Counted from the stretch's first letter, positions 1 to 10,232 are shown. The stretch is 17,821 nucleotides of DNA from Chloroflexota bacterium (GCA_022561095.1 JADFRV010000029.1:1-17821); one strand, 5' to 3'. The notes: a model not told the origin generated them from the letters alone. Translations and numbers: made by a program.

Positions 1-501
1 GCCGACGGCAGGAGCGTCCTCGCCGTCCGGCGCTCCACTCAGAGGCGGTCAACCGGCGAAGGGGCCGGCCTCGACGACGTCGACGAGCTCCTGCCTCCGT
101 CCGACCTGACCTACCTGCTGTCCGAGGCCGACTACGTGGTGATCGCCGTGCCGCTGACGGCGGAGTCCCGCGGCCTCATCGGGGAGCGAGAGCTGCGAGC
201 GATGAAGCCGACGGCGCGCATCATCAACATCGCCCGCGGCGCCATCATCGACGAGGCGGCGCTGGTGCGGGCGCTGAAGGAGAAGTGGATCGGCGGCGCC
301 GCCCTGGACGTGTTCGAGCAGGAGCCTCTGCCGCCCGAGAGCGAGCTATGGGGGATGGAGAACGTCATCCTGACGCCCCACATCAGCGGCGGCACGCCGG
401 TGTACATGGAGCGCGCCGTCGAGCTGTTCTGCGACAACCTGCGCCGCTACCTGGCGGGCGAGCCGCTGCGCAACACGGTGCAGGTGGAAAGAGGGTACTA
501 G
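1..501 (+). CDS. D-isomer-specific 2-hydroxyacid dehydrogenase, C-terminal part (5' end outside window)
   Basis: Frame 1 is open from the first base to TAG at 499-501, giving 166 residues of a protein of usually about 310-340. What is visible is the second half of the NAD-binding domain and the C-terminal catalytic helix. The catalytic triad of the family (Arg, Glu, His) is seen as Arg79 in INIARG, Glu108 in DVFEQEP and His127 in TPHISGG. Their 29- and 19-residue spacings match the family. VVIAVPLTAES and GAALDVFEQEPLP are typical of this superfamily (D-lactate, glycerate/hydroxypyruvate and phosphoglycerate dehydrogenases), which reversibly reduces 2-oxoacids with NAD(P)H in the cytosol. The GxGxxG motif would lie just upstream of the window. 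No ACT domain follows, so it is probably not a long-form SerA. The exact substrate cannot be told from this fragment. The gene converges on lon. Confidence 0.93.
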   Translation, partial: ADGRSVLAVRRSTQRRSTGEGAGLDDVDELLPPSDLTYLLSEADYVVIAVPLTAESRGLIGERELRAMKPTARIINIARGAIIDEAALVRALKEKWIGGAALDVFEQEPLPPESELWGMENVILTPHISGGTPVYMERAVELFCDNLRRYLAGEPLRNTVQVERGY

Positions 502-521
502 CGCAAACACTATCTCATCGT

Positions 522-544
522 GGGTCAGACTATAAGCCTGACCC
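522..544. terminator. Hairpin between convergent genes, possible bidirectional terminator
   Basis: A perfect 7-bp inverted repeat, GGGTCAG at 522-528 and CTGACCC at 538-544, encloses a 9-nt loop. It lies in the 51-bp gap between the dehydrogenase stop and the lon stop, where a shared terminator is expected. There is no T-tract on either side, so it is not a classical intrinsic terminator. It could instead be a Rho-associated hairpin or a copy of a dispersed palindrome. Confidence 0.35.
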
Positions 545-552
545 CCATGGCG

Positions 553-2976
<2,424 letters not shown>

Positions 2977-3027
2977 GACTCTACTTCATCTTTTCTATCT
3001 TGACGCGAACGGGTCCGGTTCGTTGCG

Positions 3028-3471
3028 TTAGCGGACGACGAACTTCACCTGCCGACTGATGTGACGAGCCACCTTCGGCAGCACGATCTCCAAAATACCC
3101 TGAGCGTATCCTGCACGCGCTTCATCGGGGTTGACCTCGGCAGGGAGAAGCAGCTCGCGCCGGAACGGCCCGTGACAGATCTCCATCTGCGAGTAGAGGC
3201 GCCCCGGCCGTCCTATACCCGGTTTTCGCTCCCCACTCAAGACAAGCACCTTGCCGTCCACCACGATCTCCACCTCCTCCTCTGAGATGCCGGCGATCTC
3301 CGCCACCACCACCACCTCATCATCCGTCTCGTACACGTCGACTGAGGGTTCGATGAGCGGCGAGGAGAAGCGTGGCGCGCCGGGCGGGCCGAGAACTTGC
3401 CGCCAGGCTTGCTCCATACGCTCCCGAATGCGTTCGAAATCGGAGAAGATGTCGGTTGTTTGCTGTTTCAT
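3028..3471 (-). CDS. Small heat shock protein, Hsp20/alpha-crystallin family
   Basis: 147 residues, normal for a bacterial sHSP. A short N-terminal arm (about 1-40) is followed by the alpha-crystallin domain (about 43-137), with the opening strand PSVDVYETDDEVVVVAEIAG and the closing GILEIVLPK motif. ATP-independent holdase chaperones of this family form oligomers that bind unfolding proteins in the cytosol. The start is ATG at 3469-3471, preceded by a strong Shine-Dalgarno GGGAGGT (3479-3485 on the complement) with 7-nt spacing. It lies 51 bp upstream of lon on the same strand with no terminator between, so the two are probably co-transcribed as a holdase plus protease pair. I see no clear CIRCE element or heat-shock promoter in the 191 bp upstream. 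A C-terminal IXI motif is not obvious. Confidence 0.95.
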   Translation of the reverse strand: MKQQTTDIFSDFERIRERMEQAWRQVLGPPGAPRFSSPLIEPSVDVYETDDEVVVVAEIAGISEEEVEIVVDGKVLVLSGERKPGIGRPGRLYSQMEICHGPFRRELLLPAEVNPDEARAGYAQGILEIVLPKVARHISRQVKFVVR

Positions 3472-3662
3472 GACCGCGACCTCCCGATCATGGGCCCGCC
3501 ACCTCCACGATCATCTCCATCATCATCGAGACGAGGTGAGGGCGCCTCTATTACCGAACAACGATAGCAGGAAGGAGGACACCCCGTCCACCACAACAGG
3601 CTGCTGACTGGAATCGGGTCTGCTGCTCGCCTCGCTCAGCCGTTCCAGGGCGCCGGGCAAGC

Positions 3663-6410
3663 CTAGCGACCCTTACGTGGAGACTTCCGCTGCCCTGCGG
3701 CGGAGCGGGAACCCGGCCTCTTCGCCTGCGCCCGGGTAGACGAGGCCGTCTTGCCAGCCTTGGCGGCCGTAGCGGCCTTCCCGCCCTTTGCCGCAGACGT
3801 CTTACCCTTCGCGGCCGCCGGTCTCTTAGCCCTGGCGCGCGCCTTCTTGCCGCCGACCTCAACTCCCGGCTCTGCGCTCACACCCGTGGGCAGATCGGTA
3901 TCACCCTTGTGTGTGCTCTCCATATCGACGACGGTGACGGCGGCGACGGACCCGCCCTTTTCGATGTCCATCAGTGTGACGCCCTGGGTAGACCGTCCCT
4001 GCACGGAGATCTCCTCCACCGCGGTGCGCAGCACAATCCCGCCCTCCGAAATGAGCATCAGCTCCTGTTTGGGGTTGACCATGCGAGCGGAGATGAGGTC
4101 ACCGGTCTTGGACGTGATCTTGAAGGTGATGACACCCTGGCCGCCGCGACCCTGGAGCGGGTAATCGGCCACCGGCGTACGCTTTCCGAATCCCTGAGAG
4201 GTGACGACTAACATCATCTCGTCGGGATTGGCGATCTGCAGCGCCACCATCCGGTCGCCCTTTGCAAGCCTGACGCCGCGGACACCGCCGGACTGGCGAG
4301 AGGCTGAGCGCAGGGAGCCCACGGAGAAGCGGAGAGACTTGCCCTTACCGGTGACCACTATGGCGTCGTCGCTATCGCTCGCCTGCTTGACCGATACCAG
4401 CTCATCCTTCGCCTCCAGGTCCATGGCGTTGAGGCCGCCGCGGCGGACGTTAGCGAAGTACTTCAGAGGCGTCTTCTTCACCTCGCCTAGCTTCGTGCCC
4501 ATCACCAGGTAGTCCTGCGCCAGGTCCTTGGGCAGACGCACCACCGCCGTCACCCACTCCTTCTGATCGACGGAGACGAGGTTGATGAGGGGGATGCCGC
4601 GGGCGGTGCGCACCGCATCCGGCAACTCATATGTCTTGATCTGGAAGCAACGCCCACGGTCGGTGAAAAAGATGAGGTCGTCGTGGGTGTCAGCGACGAG
4701 GAGGTGACGGACGGCATCATCCTCGCGCGTCTTCATACCGGTGATGCCGCGACCGCCGCGCCGCTGCGCACGGTAGGTGTCCAGGGGCAGACGCTTCACG
4801 TAGCCGTTAGTGGACAGAGTGACAACCACCTCCTGGTGCGCCACCAGGTCCGCCTCGGAGAACTCCTCCGCCTCCTGGTCCATGATCTGCGTCCGGCGGT
4901 CATCCCCAAACCGCTCCTTGACCTCCTGAGAGTCGTCCCGGATGAGGAAGTCGATCTTGCGAGGATTCGCCAGCAGGTCCTCCAGGTAGGAGATCTGCTT
5001 GATGATCTCCGCGTACTCCTCCTGGATCTTCTCCCGCTCCAGGCGCGCCAGGCGACGAAGTTGCATATCCAGGACGGCCTGAGCCTGGCGGTCGCTGAGC
5101 TTGAACGGGGCCTTCATCAGCCGTTGCTTCGCCTCATCCGCAGAGGGAGAGCGCCGGATCGCCTTGATCACCTCGTCCAGTTGGTCCAGCGCCTTTAGCA
5201 GCCCCTCCAGAATGTGGCACCGCTCCTGCGCCTTCTCCAGCTCGAACTCCGAGCGGCGCCGGATCACCACCCGGCGGTGGCCGATGAACGACTCCAGCAT
5301 CCGCTTGAGGCTCACCGTCCGCGGCTGGCCGTCCACCAGGGCCAGCATGTTGACGGCGAAGTTGGACTGCATAGCGGTGAACTTGTAGAGGTTGCTCAGC
5401 ACCTGCCGCGGCTGCCCCTCTCGCTTCAGCTCGATAACGATGCGCATGCCGTGGCGGTCGGACTCGTCCCGCAGCTCGGAGATGCCGTCGAGGCGCTTGC
5501 TGCGGACCAGGTCGGCGATCTTCTCGATGAGCACCGCCTTGTTGACCTGATAGGGAAGCTCGCTGACCACGATCTGGTAGCGTCCTCCCTTCGCCATCTC
5601 CTCTATGTGAGCGCGAGCGCGCACCATGACGCGGCCCTTGCCATCGGCGTAGGCGGTGCGGATAGCGTCTCGTCTCTCGCTGGTTGGACCCTCACCGTTG
5701 GTGGCCGGTAGCCGCACCGTCTCGTAGCGGAAGGCGATGCCCCCTGTAGGAAAGTCGGGCCCCGACACGATCTCGGTAAGATCGGCAGTCGTCGCCTCCG
5801 GGTTCTCTATCAGAAGCGAGATGGCGTCGCACACCTCTCTCAGGTTATGAGGCGGGATGTTGGTGGCCATCCCCACGGCGATCCCGGAGGAGCCGTTGAC
5901 CAGCAGGTTAGGCAGCCGGGCGGGAAGGACGAAGGGCTCCTGCAGAGATCCGTCGAAGTTAGGGACGAAGTCCACCGTGTTCCGTTCGAGATCGGCCAGC
6001 AGCTCCTCGGCGATAGGGGTGAGACGCGCCTCCGTGTAGCGCATAGCCGCCGGCGGGTCGTTATCGACAGAGCCGAAGTTGCCCTGGCCGTCCACCAGCG
6101 GGTAGCGCAAGCTGAAGTCCTGGGCTAGCCGCACCATCGCCTCGTAGACGGGGTCGTCGCCGTGAGGATGGTACTTGCCCAGCACCTCTCCCACGATCCG
6201 GGCGCTCTTCTTGTAGGCGGTGCCCGGGCGCATCCCCATATCGTGCATCGCGTAGAGGATGCGGCGCTGCACAGGCTTGAGGCCGTCACGCACATCCGGC
6301 AGGGCGCGTGCGACGATGACCGACATAGCGTAATCGAGGTAGGAGGCCCGCATCTCCTCCTCGATCCTGATGGGGCGGACGTTTCCCAGCGATGCGGTGT
6401 CTATTGCCAT
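3663..6410 (-). CDS. gyrA: DNA gyrase subunit A with an H1-like basic C-terminal tail
   Basis: 915 residues, longer than most GyrA proteins. Breakage-reunion domain: active-site Tyr125 in AAMRYTEARL. Coiled-coil arm about 360-500. C-terminal beta-pinwheel from about 525, with the GyrA box QRRGGRG at 549-555, which marks gyrase rather than topoisomerase IV. Oddities: (1) the E. coli Ser83 position is Asp86 and the Asp87 position is Glu90 (HPHGDDPVYE); (2) an insertion at about 228-252 after PTGG, as I recall from Chloroflexota; (3) residues 855-915 are a Lys/Ala/Arg-rich tail resembling histone H1 or HU tails. The ATG at 6408-6410 has AGGAG at 6421-6425 (complement) with 10-nt spacing, and a candidate -10 TACAAT at 6441-6446. 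GyrA cuts and rejoins DNA in the A2B2 gyrase that supercoils DNA using ATP. No gyrB is adjacent. Confidence 0.97.
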   Translation of the reverse strand: MAIDTASLGNVRPIRIEEEMRASYLDYAMSVIVARALPDVRDGLKPVQRRILYAMHDMGMRPGTAYKKSARIVGEVLGKYHPHGDDPVYEAMVRLAQDFSLRYPLVDGQGNFGSVDNDPPAAMRYTEARLTPIAEELLADLERNTVDFVPNFDGSLQEPFVLPARLPNLLVNGSSGIAVGMATNIPPHNLREVCDAISLLIENPEATTADLTEIVSGPDFPTGGIAFRYETVRLPATNGEGPTSERRDAIRTAYADGKGRVMVRARAHIEEMAKGGRYQIVVSELPYQVNKAVLIEKIADLVRSKRLDGISELRDESDRHGMRIVIELKREGQPRQVLSNLYKFTAMQSNFAVNMLALVDGQPRTVSLKRMLESFIGHRRVVIRRRSEFELEKAQERCHILEGLLKALDQLDEVIKAIRRSPSADEAKQRLMKAPFKLSDRQAQAVLDMQLRRLARLEREKIQEEYAEIIKQISYLEDLLANPRKIDFLIRDDSQEVKERFGDDRRTQIMDQEAEEFSEADLVAHQEVVVTLSTNGYVKRLPLDTYRAQRRGGRGITGMKTREDDAVRHLLVADTHDDLIFFTDRGRCFQIKTYELPDAVRTARGIPLINLVSVDQKEWVTAVVRLPKDLAQDYLVMGTKLGEVKKTPLKYFANVRRGGLNAMDLEAKDELVSVKQASDSDDAIVVTGKGKSLRFSVGSLRSASRQSGGVRGVRLAKGDRMVALQIANPDEMMLVVTSQGFGKRTPVADYPLQGRGGQGVITFKITSKTGDLISARMVNPKQELMLISEGGIVLRTAVEEISVQGRSTQGVTLMDIEKGGSVAAVTVVDMESTHKGDTDLPTGVSAEPGVEVGGKKARARAKRPAAAKGKTSAAKGGKAATAAKAGKTASSTRAQAKRPGSRSAAGQRKSPRKGR

Positions 6411-6440
6411 GCTCTAATAGCTCCTACGAGGGCCCAAGAC

Positions 6441-6446
6441 ATTGTA
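6441..6446 (-). promoter_or_regulatory. Candidate -10 element of the gyrA promoter
   Basis: TACAAT on the minus strand, about 30 nt upstream of the gyrA ATG and just upstream of its Shine-Dalgarno, matches TATAAT at 5 of 6 positions. No good -35 hexamer lies at 16-18 nt, so this is only a candidate. The same hexamer occurs upstream of the TPR gene (9820-9825). The rest of the 247-bp gap 6411-6657 shows no gene or RNA that I can support. Confidence 0.3.
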
Positions 6447-6657
6447 GTAAGAACGCCCGCTCGACAGCGACGTTAACCTAGGCGATGATAACCCACGTGG
6501 CGCATTCGTTCACGCCAGCATCTGCACCGAAAAAACGAGTGACGCGGCGGTATCGCCAGCTCACGCGCTCGCACTGACCGTAACACCGGCGTACCAGCTG
6601 TGACGCCGCTTGAGCCAGCTAAGGTCTGAATACAACCGTCTGACTCCCAGTCGCCCC

Positions 6658-8037
6658 CTAGGAGCGCACCCCGTACAACCGCACCGGGTCCTCGAACCCC
6701 CGCAGGACAACGTCCCCTTCGTCCGAGAACAGGAACTCCTTGCCCGCGGCAAGCTGGCGCACAACGTCGGAGACCAGTACCTGGCCCGGCTCCGCGCTGG
6801 CGGCGATGCGGGAGGCGAGCTGCACGGCGGTGCCGAACAGGTCCTCACCCTCGGCCACCGGCTCCCCCGCGTTGAGACCGATGCGCACCCGTAAGGGCGT
6901 GTCGGGATTAGCCTCGTTCCGCGAATCCAGCGCCTTCTGAATGTCCACCGCACAGTCAATAGCACCGGAGGCGGACTGGAACGAGGCCATGATCCCGTCG
7001 CCGGTGTGCTTAATCTCGGAGCCGTCGTGAGCTTGAAGCGCCTCACGCACTATCCGGTTGTGTATCCGTAGCACCTCCTGGGCTTTGGCATCGCCCAGAC
7101 GCTGGGTGAGGCTGGTGGAGCCTTCCATATCCGTGAACAGGATGATGTGCAGACCGAAGGCGACCCTTAGGGGGCGAGCGTGCTCGCTGTCATCCCCACC
7201 TGCATGTACGTGCCCGTCCTTGGTGGCTAGAAACTCGTTGACAGCGTCGAGGATCGGCCCGGTCTCACCGTAGAACGGGAGGTGGATGTTCCCTGGCAGT
7301 GGCATGAAGTGAGCGTGAGGCAGGAGGGCGGCCAGCTCCCGGCCGCATCCGAACGGGAACGCCTTATCGTCGCGGCGGTGCAGCACCAGCGTCGGCATCG
7401 TCAGCTTGGGGAGGTACTCCCTGACGTCAACACGAAACAACGCCTCCTCCAGTAAGGTTGCCGCGACCTCCCCGGAAGCGGAGTTCCTCATGTATCTGGT
7501 GTTAGCGTCTGCGATCTCCTTGTCGGCATCGGGATAGACGAACTCCGCTACCGCTCTGGAGCCCACACCCCACTCGGCGCGGATGAGGTCGACGATCGCC
7601 TTGCCTAGCGCCTCGCGGCCGTTCTGACCGTGGTGGGCTAAGGTGGCGTAGAGAACGAGATGGCTGACCTTTTCCGGATGCGTAGCGGCGTAGATAATCG
7701 CCGGCGGGCCGCTATGCGAAGAGGCGAAGATCGCCACCTTGTCCAGGCCCAGGTGATCGATGACCGCCTCAAGATCGCGGGCGCGGGCCTCGATCGATAT
7801 ATCCTCCACCCGACGGTCGGAGAGGCCGCTGCCGCGTACGTCGAAGCGGATCAGGCGGCGTTGACCGCCCTTGGATAGCCCCTCATAGAACTCGACGTTA
7901 GCGGGGTTGTCCATCTCCAGCTCCAGGTGGGAGACCCAGCCCGGAGCGACGAGGAGCGGAGGTCCCTCCCCCATCGTGCTGTAGGCGATAGTGACGCCGT
8001 CAGAGGCACGAGCGAAGTGGATATGCTGCTTCTGCAT
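6658..8037 (-). CDS. Alpha/beta-hydrolase fused to a class III adenylate/guanylate cyclase domain
   Basis: 459 residues. Residues 1-270 form an alpha/beta-hydrolase: oxyanion region APGW (31-34), likely nucleophile Ser107 in the elbow ASSHSG, Asp223 or Asp224 near HRRDD, and His252 in GNIHLPF. Residues 295-459 form a class III cyclase domain: metal-binding Asp303 (FTDMEGST) and Asp347 (GDG), adenine-selecting Lys343 and Asp399, and Arg410. The position normally occupied by the transition-state Asn is Gln406 (AVQLASRI). The architecture matches mycobacterial Rv1900c (LipJ). The cyclase half would make cAMP (or cGMP) as a homodimer; the hydrolase may sense or hydrolyse a small ester or lipid, which is unknown. 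No signal peptide or membrane segment is seen. Start ATG at 8035-8037 has only a weak Shine-Dalgarno. Confidence 0.92.
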   Translation of the reverse strand: MQKQHIHFARASDGVTIAYSTMGEGPPLLVAPGWVSHLELEMDNPANVEFYEGLSKGGQRRLIRFDVRGSGLSDRRVEDISIEARARDLEAVIDHLGLDKVAIFASSHSGPPAIIYAATHPEKVSHLVLYATLAHHGQNGREALGKAIVDLIRAEWGVGSRAVAEFVYPDADKEIADANTRYMRNSASGEVAATLLEEALFRVDVREYLPKLTMPTLVLHRRDDKAFPFGCGRELAALLPHAHFMPLPGNIHLPFYGETGPILDAVNEFLATKDGHVHAGGDDSEHARPLRVAFGLHIILFTDMEGSTSLTQRLGDAKAQEVLRIHNRIVREALQAHDGSEIKHTGDGIMASFQSASGAIDCAVDIQKALDSRNEANPDTPLRVRIGLNAGEPVAEGEDLFGTAVQLASRIAASAEPGQVLVSDVVRQLAAGKEFLFSDEGDVVLRGFEDPVRLYGVRS

Positions 8038-8123
8038 GGGAGCCGCCCCGATCTAGCGTGTATGCGGTGACTCAAGCATACCACCGGCGGGTATCGCAGG
8101 CAAAGCTCCGTCGGTCACCGGCG

Positions 8124-8789
8124 CTACTCACGGCAGGCGGCCACAAACGCCGCGAAAAGAGGAGCCGAGGCCGGGTGCATCTCCGGCCGCTCCGGGTGCC
8201 ACTGAACGCCCAGGACCCACCTGTGCTCCCGGCTCTCCACCGCCTCCACCAGCCCGTCCGGCGAATACGCCAGCGGCACCAGCGACGGCGCCAGCCGCTC
8301 CGGCGTCACCCCCTGATGATGCCGGGAGTTCACCCTAATCTCCCTGCCACCTCGGTACACATCGCCCAGCCGCCCGCCGCCCGCGGCAAGCGAAACCTCG
8401 TGCCAGCGGGAGAGCCCCTCGTCGTCACGGTGGCCGTCGCCCTCTATGTACTGGACCAGAGAGCCGCCCATCGCCACGTTCAGGAGCTGATGGCCTCGAC
8501 ACAACGCCAGTACCGGCAGATCCCTCTCCAGGGCCTGGCGGAGGAGGCCCAGCTCGTGTGCGTCGCGCCGCCTGTTCGGCTTGTCTGTCCCCGGACGCCG
8601 GCGCTCCTCGTACAGATGCGCGTCCACGTCCACGCCGCCGGTCAGCAGCAGGCCGGCAGCGTCCGCGGGCAGCTCCGGCCCGTCCACCACCAGAGGCTCG
8701 CCGCCTGCCCGTCGCAGCGAACCGTAGTAGTATTGCGTCCGCTCGAACGTAGGCGCCCGCCAGTGCGGCACGACGATGCTTGGGATCAT
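8124..8789 (-). CDS. Class-I glutamine amidotransferase / gamma-glutamyl hydrolase-like protein (peptidase C26)
   Basis: 221 residues, close to the family norm of about 230-250. Hallmarks: LLLTGGVDVD at 48-57, nucleophile Cys97 in LALCRGHQLLN, MGGSLVQ at 107-113, the RHHQG motif at 156-160, and the His198/Glu200 pair in VQWHPE completing the Cys-His-Glu triad. RHHQG and TGGVDVD are typical of the PuuD-like gamma-glutamyl-gamma-aminobutyrate hydrolases, which cleave gamma-glutamyl bonds in putrescine breakdown. No other putrescine genes are in the window, so the substrate is uncertain. The start is ATG at 8787-8789 with a weak Shine-Dalgarno. It is separated from the upstream TPR gene by an intrinsic terminator and so is transcribed independently; a promoter was not recognised in 8790-8906. 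Confidence 0.92.
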   Translation of the reverse strand: MIPSIVVPHWRAPTFERTQYYYGSLRRAGGEPLVVDGPELPADAAGLLLTGGVDVDAHLYEERRRPGTDKPNRRRDAHELGLLRQALERDLPVLALCRGHQLLNVAMGGSLVQYIEGDGHRDDEGLSRWHEVSLAAGGGRLGDVYRGGREIRVNSRHHQGVTPERLAPSLVPLAYSPDGLVEAVESREHRWVLGVQWHPERPEMHPASAPLFAAFVAACRE

Positions 8790-8906
8790 CTCACAACCGA
8801 TGGTAAATGCACTAACGTATGGCTGTCCAGAAGTAGTTGAGGGAGCTGATGGAACGGCCTAAGGACGTTTAGCAGAGGGCGATGCTGGCGAACATGGGTC
8901 GGCGGC

Positions 8907-8937
8907 AAAAGAAAGGCCGGGCCTCAAAGCCCGGCCT
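8907..8937 (-). terminator. Rho-independent terminator of the TPR gene
   Basis: A perfect 9-bp stem, AGGCCGGGC at 8914-8922 with GCCCGGCCT at 8929-8937, encloses a 6-nt loop. Read on the minus strand, it is followed by TTTCTTTT (8914-8907 complement). It lies 21 bp after the TPR gene stop in the right orientation. On the plus strand there is no T-tract, so it acts only for minus-strand transcription. Confidence 0.85.
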
Positions 8938-8958
8938 GCTGACCGCCCGAGTGTGAGC

Positions 8959-9786
8959 CTACTCTTCCTCACCCTCCTCTTCGTCTACCGAAGGCGTGCC
9001 GCCGAACTTGTGAACTCTCACCTCCGCCTCGTCCTCCTCCCGATTGCCGTCCAACTCTTCGCCCTCATCAGATTCGTAATATGACTCCCCCTGCGTGTCC
9101 CTCCGGATGAGCCGATCCTTGAGATAGGGCCGGAACGGCTGCGTGGCCATGGGCGGGAAGGAGCGCTTACCCTCCTGGCTCGGGTGCTGGAACGTCTCAC
9201 GGATGAACACCTTGACGTCGCTTTCGCTGATGCCGCCGATGGCCACTACGTACTGGTTACCGGCCTCCATGAGCTTACCCAGACGCTGGCCCAGGCGAGG
9301 CTCGACCTCGCCGATAAACTCATCGTCAGTGGTCTTGACGACGAGCGAACCGTTATCACGCTCCAGGCTGACTTGATCGCCGGCGCTCATGCGAGCGGCG
9401 ACCCCCATATTCGACCTCAGCAGCGTAGTCACGCCCGTCTTGCCCATCTCCTCGATGAACATCTGGGGCGAGAGCTTTTGCGTAGCCTGCCGCGGCGCAG
9501 ACTTCTTGCCCAGAGTAGCGAGGCGCGACAGGTTCTTGCTGGCGATAGAGTTGAGCGGGTCGATCTCCAGCGCCTTCTGGTAAGCTTCCCTAGCCTCACC
9601 GTAGCGACCGAGCTCGGTCATCGCCCTGCCCAGCCGATTATACGAATCCACGTCCGTGGGGAACGCATCGATGATAGACTTGTTCAGGCTAGCAGCATCC
9701 TTCCAGCGCCCCTGAAGCGCCAATCGGATAGCGGCTTGCCCCTGCTGCCTTCTTACTTTCGCTCTGTCCTCTGCCTGATGAACCAT
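8959..9786 (-). CDS. Tetratricopeptide-repeat protein with a central beta-rich domain and acidic tail
   Basis: 275 residues from ATG at 9784-9786. That start has GGAGG nine bases upstream and lies downstream of a candidate -10 (TACAAT, 9820-9825), so I prefer it to an in-frame start at 9849. Domains: a basic, Gln-rich N-terminus (AEDRAKVRRQQGQ); about two TPR units, at roughly 15-85, with NRLGRAMTELGRYGEAREAY the clearest; a conserved-looking central domain at about 105-215 (FIGEVEPRLGQRLGKLMEAG, then KVFIRETFQHPSQ); and a C-terminus of about 50 residues that is strongly acidic, ending in EEEGEEE. The central segment faintly resembles HIRAN-type domains, but I cannot confirm this. No signal peptide or membrane segment. 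Probably a cytosolic protein-interaction or nucleic-acid-associated factor. Function unknown. Confidence 0.85.
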   Translation of the reverse strand: MVHQAEDRAKVRRQQGQAAIRLALQGRWKDAASLNKSIIDAFPTDVDSYNRLGRAMTELGRYGEAREAYQKALEIDPLNSIASKNLSRLATLGKKSAPRQATQKLSPQMFIEEMGKTGVTTLLRSNMGVAARMSAGDQVSLERDNGSLVVKTTDDEFIGEVEPRLGQRLGKLMEAGNQYVVAIGGISESDVKVFIRETFQHPSQEGKRSFPPMATQPFRPYLKDRLIRRDTQGESYYESDEGEELDGNREEDEAEVRVHKFGGTPSVDEEEGEEE

Positions 9787-9819
9787 CCTCCGCTTCCTCC
9801 AATTCGATTTAGTCCCCGC

Positions 9820-9825
9820 ATTGTA
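9820..9825 (-). promoter_or_regulatory. Candidate -10 element of the TPR gene
   Basis: TACAAT on the minus strand, 33 bp upstream of the chosen ATG, 5 of 6 matches to the consensus. The -35 region is poor: a TTGACG lies only 9 nt away and TTGCAG at 18 nt. If used, transcription would begin near 9813, which rules out the upstream start at 9849. Confidence 0.3.
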
Positions 9826-10110
9826 AGCCCGTTTCGTCAAGGTCTGCAAGGGGGTTTTAGTTACACTAGGGTTATAACGAAACGTTGGTCATGAGGTTGC
9901 GTCTCCGCTAACCCAGTAAGACGGAAGATTTCGCACTTCGTTACTGCTTGCCGCATCCTTATTCCTCCTCGCGAACCGTGAAGTCTATCAGCGGCTGCCG
10001 AGTGGTCATAGAAACTCGCTGAGGGCATGCGCGTTGTCTCTCATAGTGATACGCGCAAAGAGGGCCCCGATGGATTCGTGGGCGAAGGACAACGGCGGAC
10101 TTTACTGGAA
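9826..10110. other. Intergenic stretch with no supported gene
   Basis: Between the TPR promoter region and tRNA-Pro I see no convincing coding region or RNA. A 7-bp inverted repeat (TGCGCGT 10028-10034, ACGCGCA 10051-10057, loop 16) lies downstream of the tRNA 3' end. It could be a processing or termination hairpin, but it has no T-tract. Open frames crossing the tRNA are not credible genes. Confidence 0.5.
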
Positions 10111-10188
10111 TGGTCGGGGTGGGCGGATTCGAACCGCCGGCCTCACGGCCCCGAACCGTGCGCTCTAGCCTAACTGAGCTACACCCCG
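10111..10188 (-). tRNA. tRNA-Pro (anticodon CGG), CCA encoded
   Basis: A full cloverleaf reads on the minus strand. Acceptor CGGGGTG pairs with CACCCCG (10115-10121); D-stem GCTC/GAGC with a 10-nt loop; anticodon stem CACGG/CCGTG with loop TTCGGGG, placing anticodon CGG at 10151-10153; 5-nt variable loop; T-stem GGCGG/CCGCC with loop TTCGAAT; discriminator A; then a genomically encoded CCA at 10111-10113. It decodes the proline codon CCG. It is divergent from the flippase gene. A candidate promoter lies 14 nt upstream of the 5' end. Confidence 0.96.
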
Positions 10189-10202
10189 CCGATCGCAGAT
10201 GA

Positions 10203-10232
10203 ATGTTATCAAGGTCAAGCGCCGAATGTCGA
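10203..10232 (-). promoter_or_regulatory. Candidate promoter of tRNA-Pro
   Basis: On the minus strand, TCGACA (10227-10232, 5 of 6 to the -35 consensus) and TAACAT (10203-10208, 4 of 6 to the -10) are 18 bp apart. This places initiation about 8 nt before the tRNA 5' end. Position and orientation fit, but the hexamers are only moderate. Confidence 0.4.

Noticed and set aside
3472..3662. GATGATGATGGAGATGATC-type low-complexity stretch upstream of hsp20 as a regulatory array
   Set aside because: Short and irregular, with no fixed period and no match to a known heat-shock operator.
10111..10188. tRNA-Pro as the attachment site of the phage-like module
   Set aside because: The flippase gene lies between the tRNA and the module. 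No integrase is present, and I found no repeat of the tRNA 3' end near 14-15 kb.
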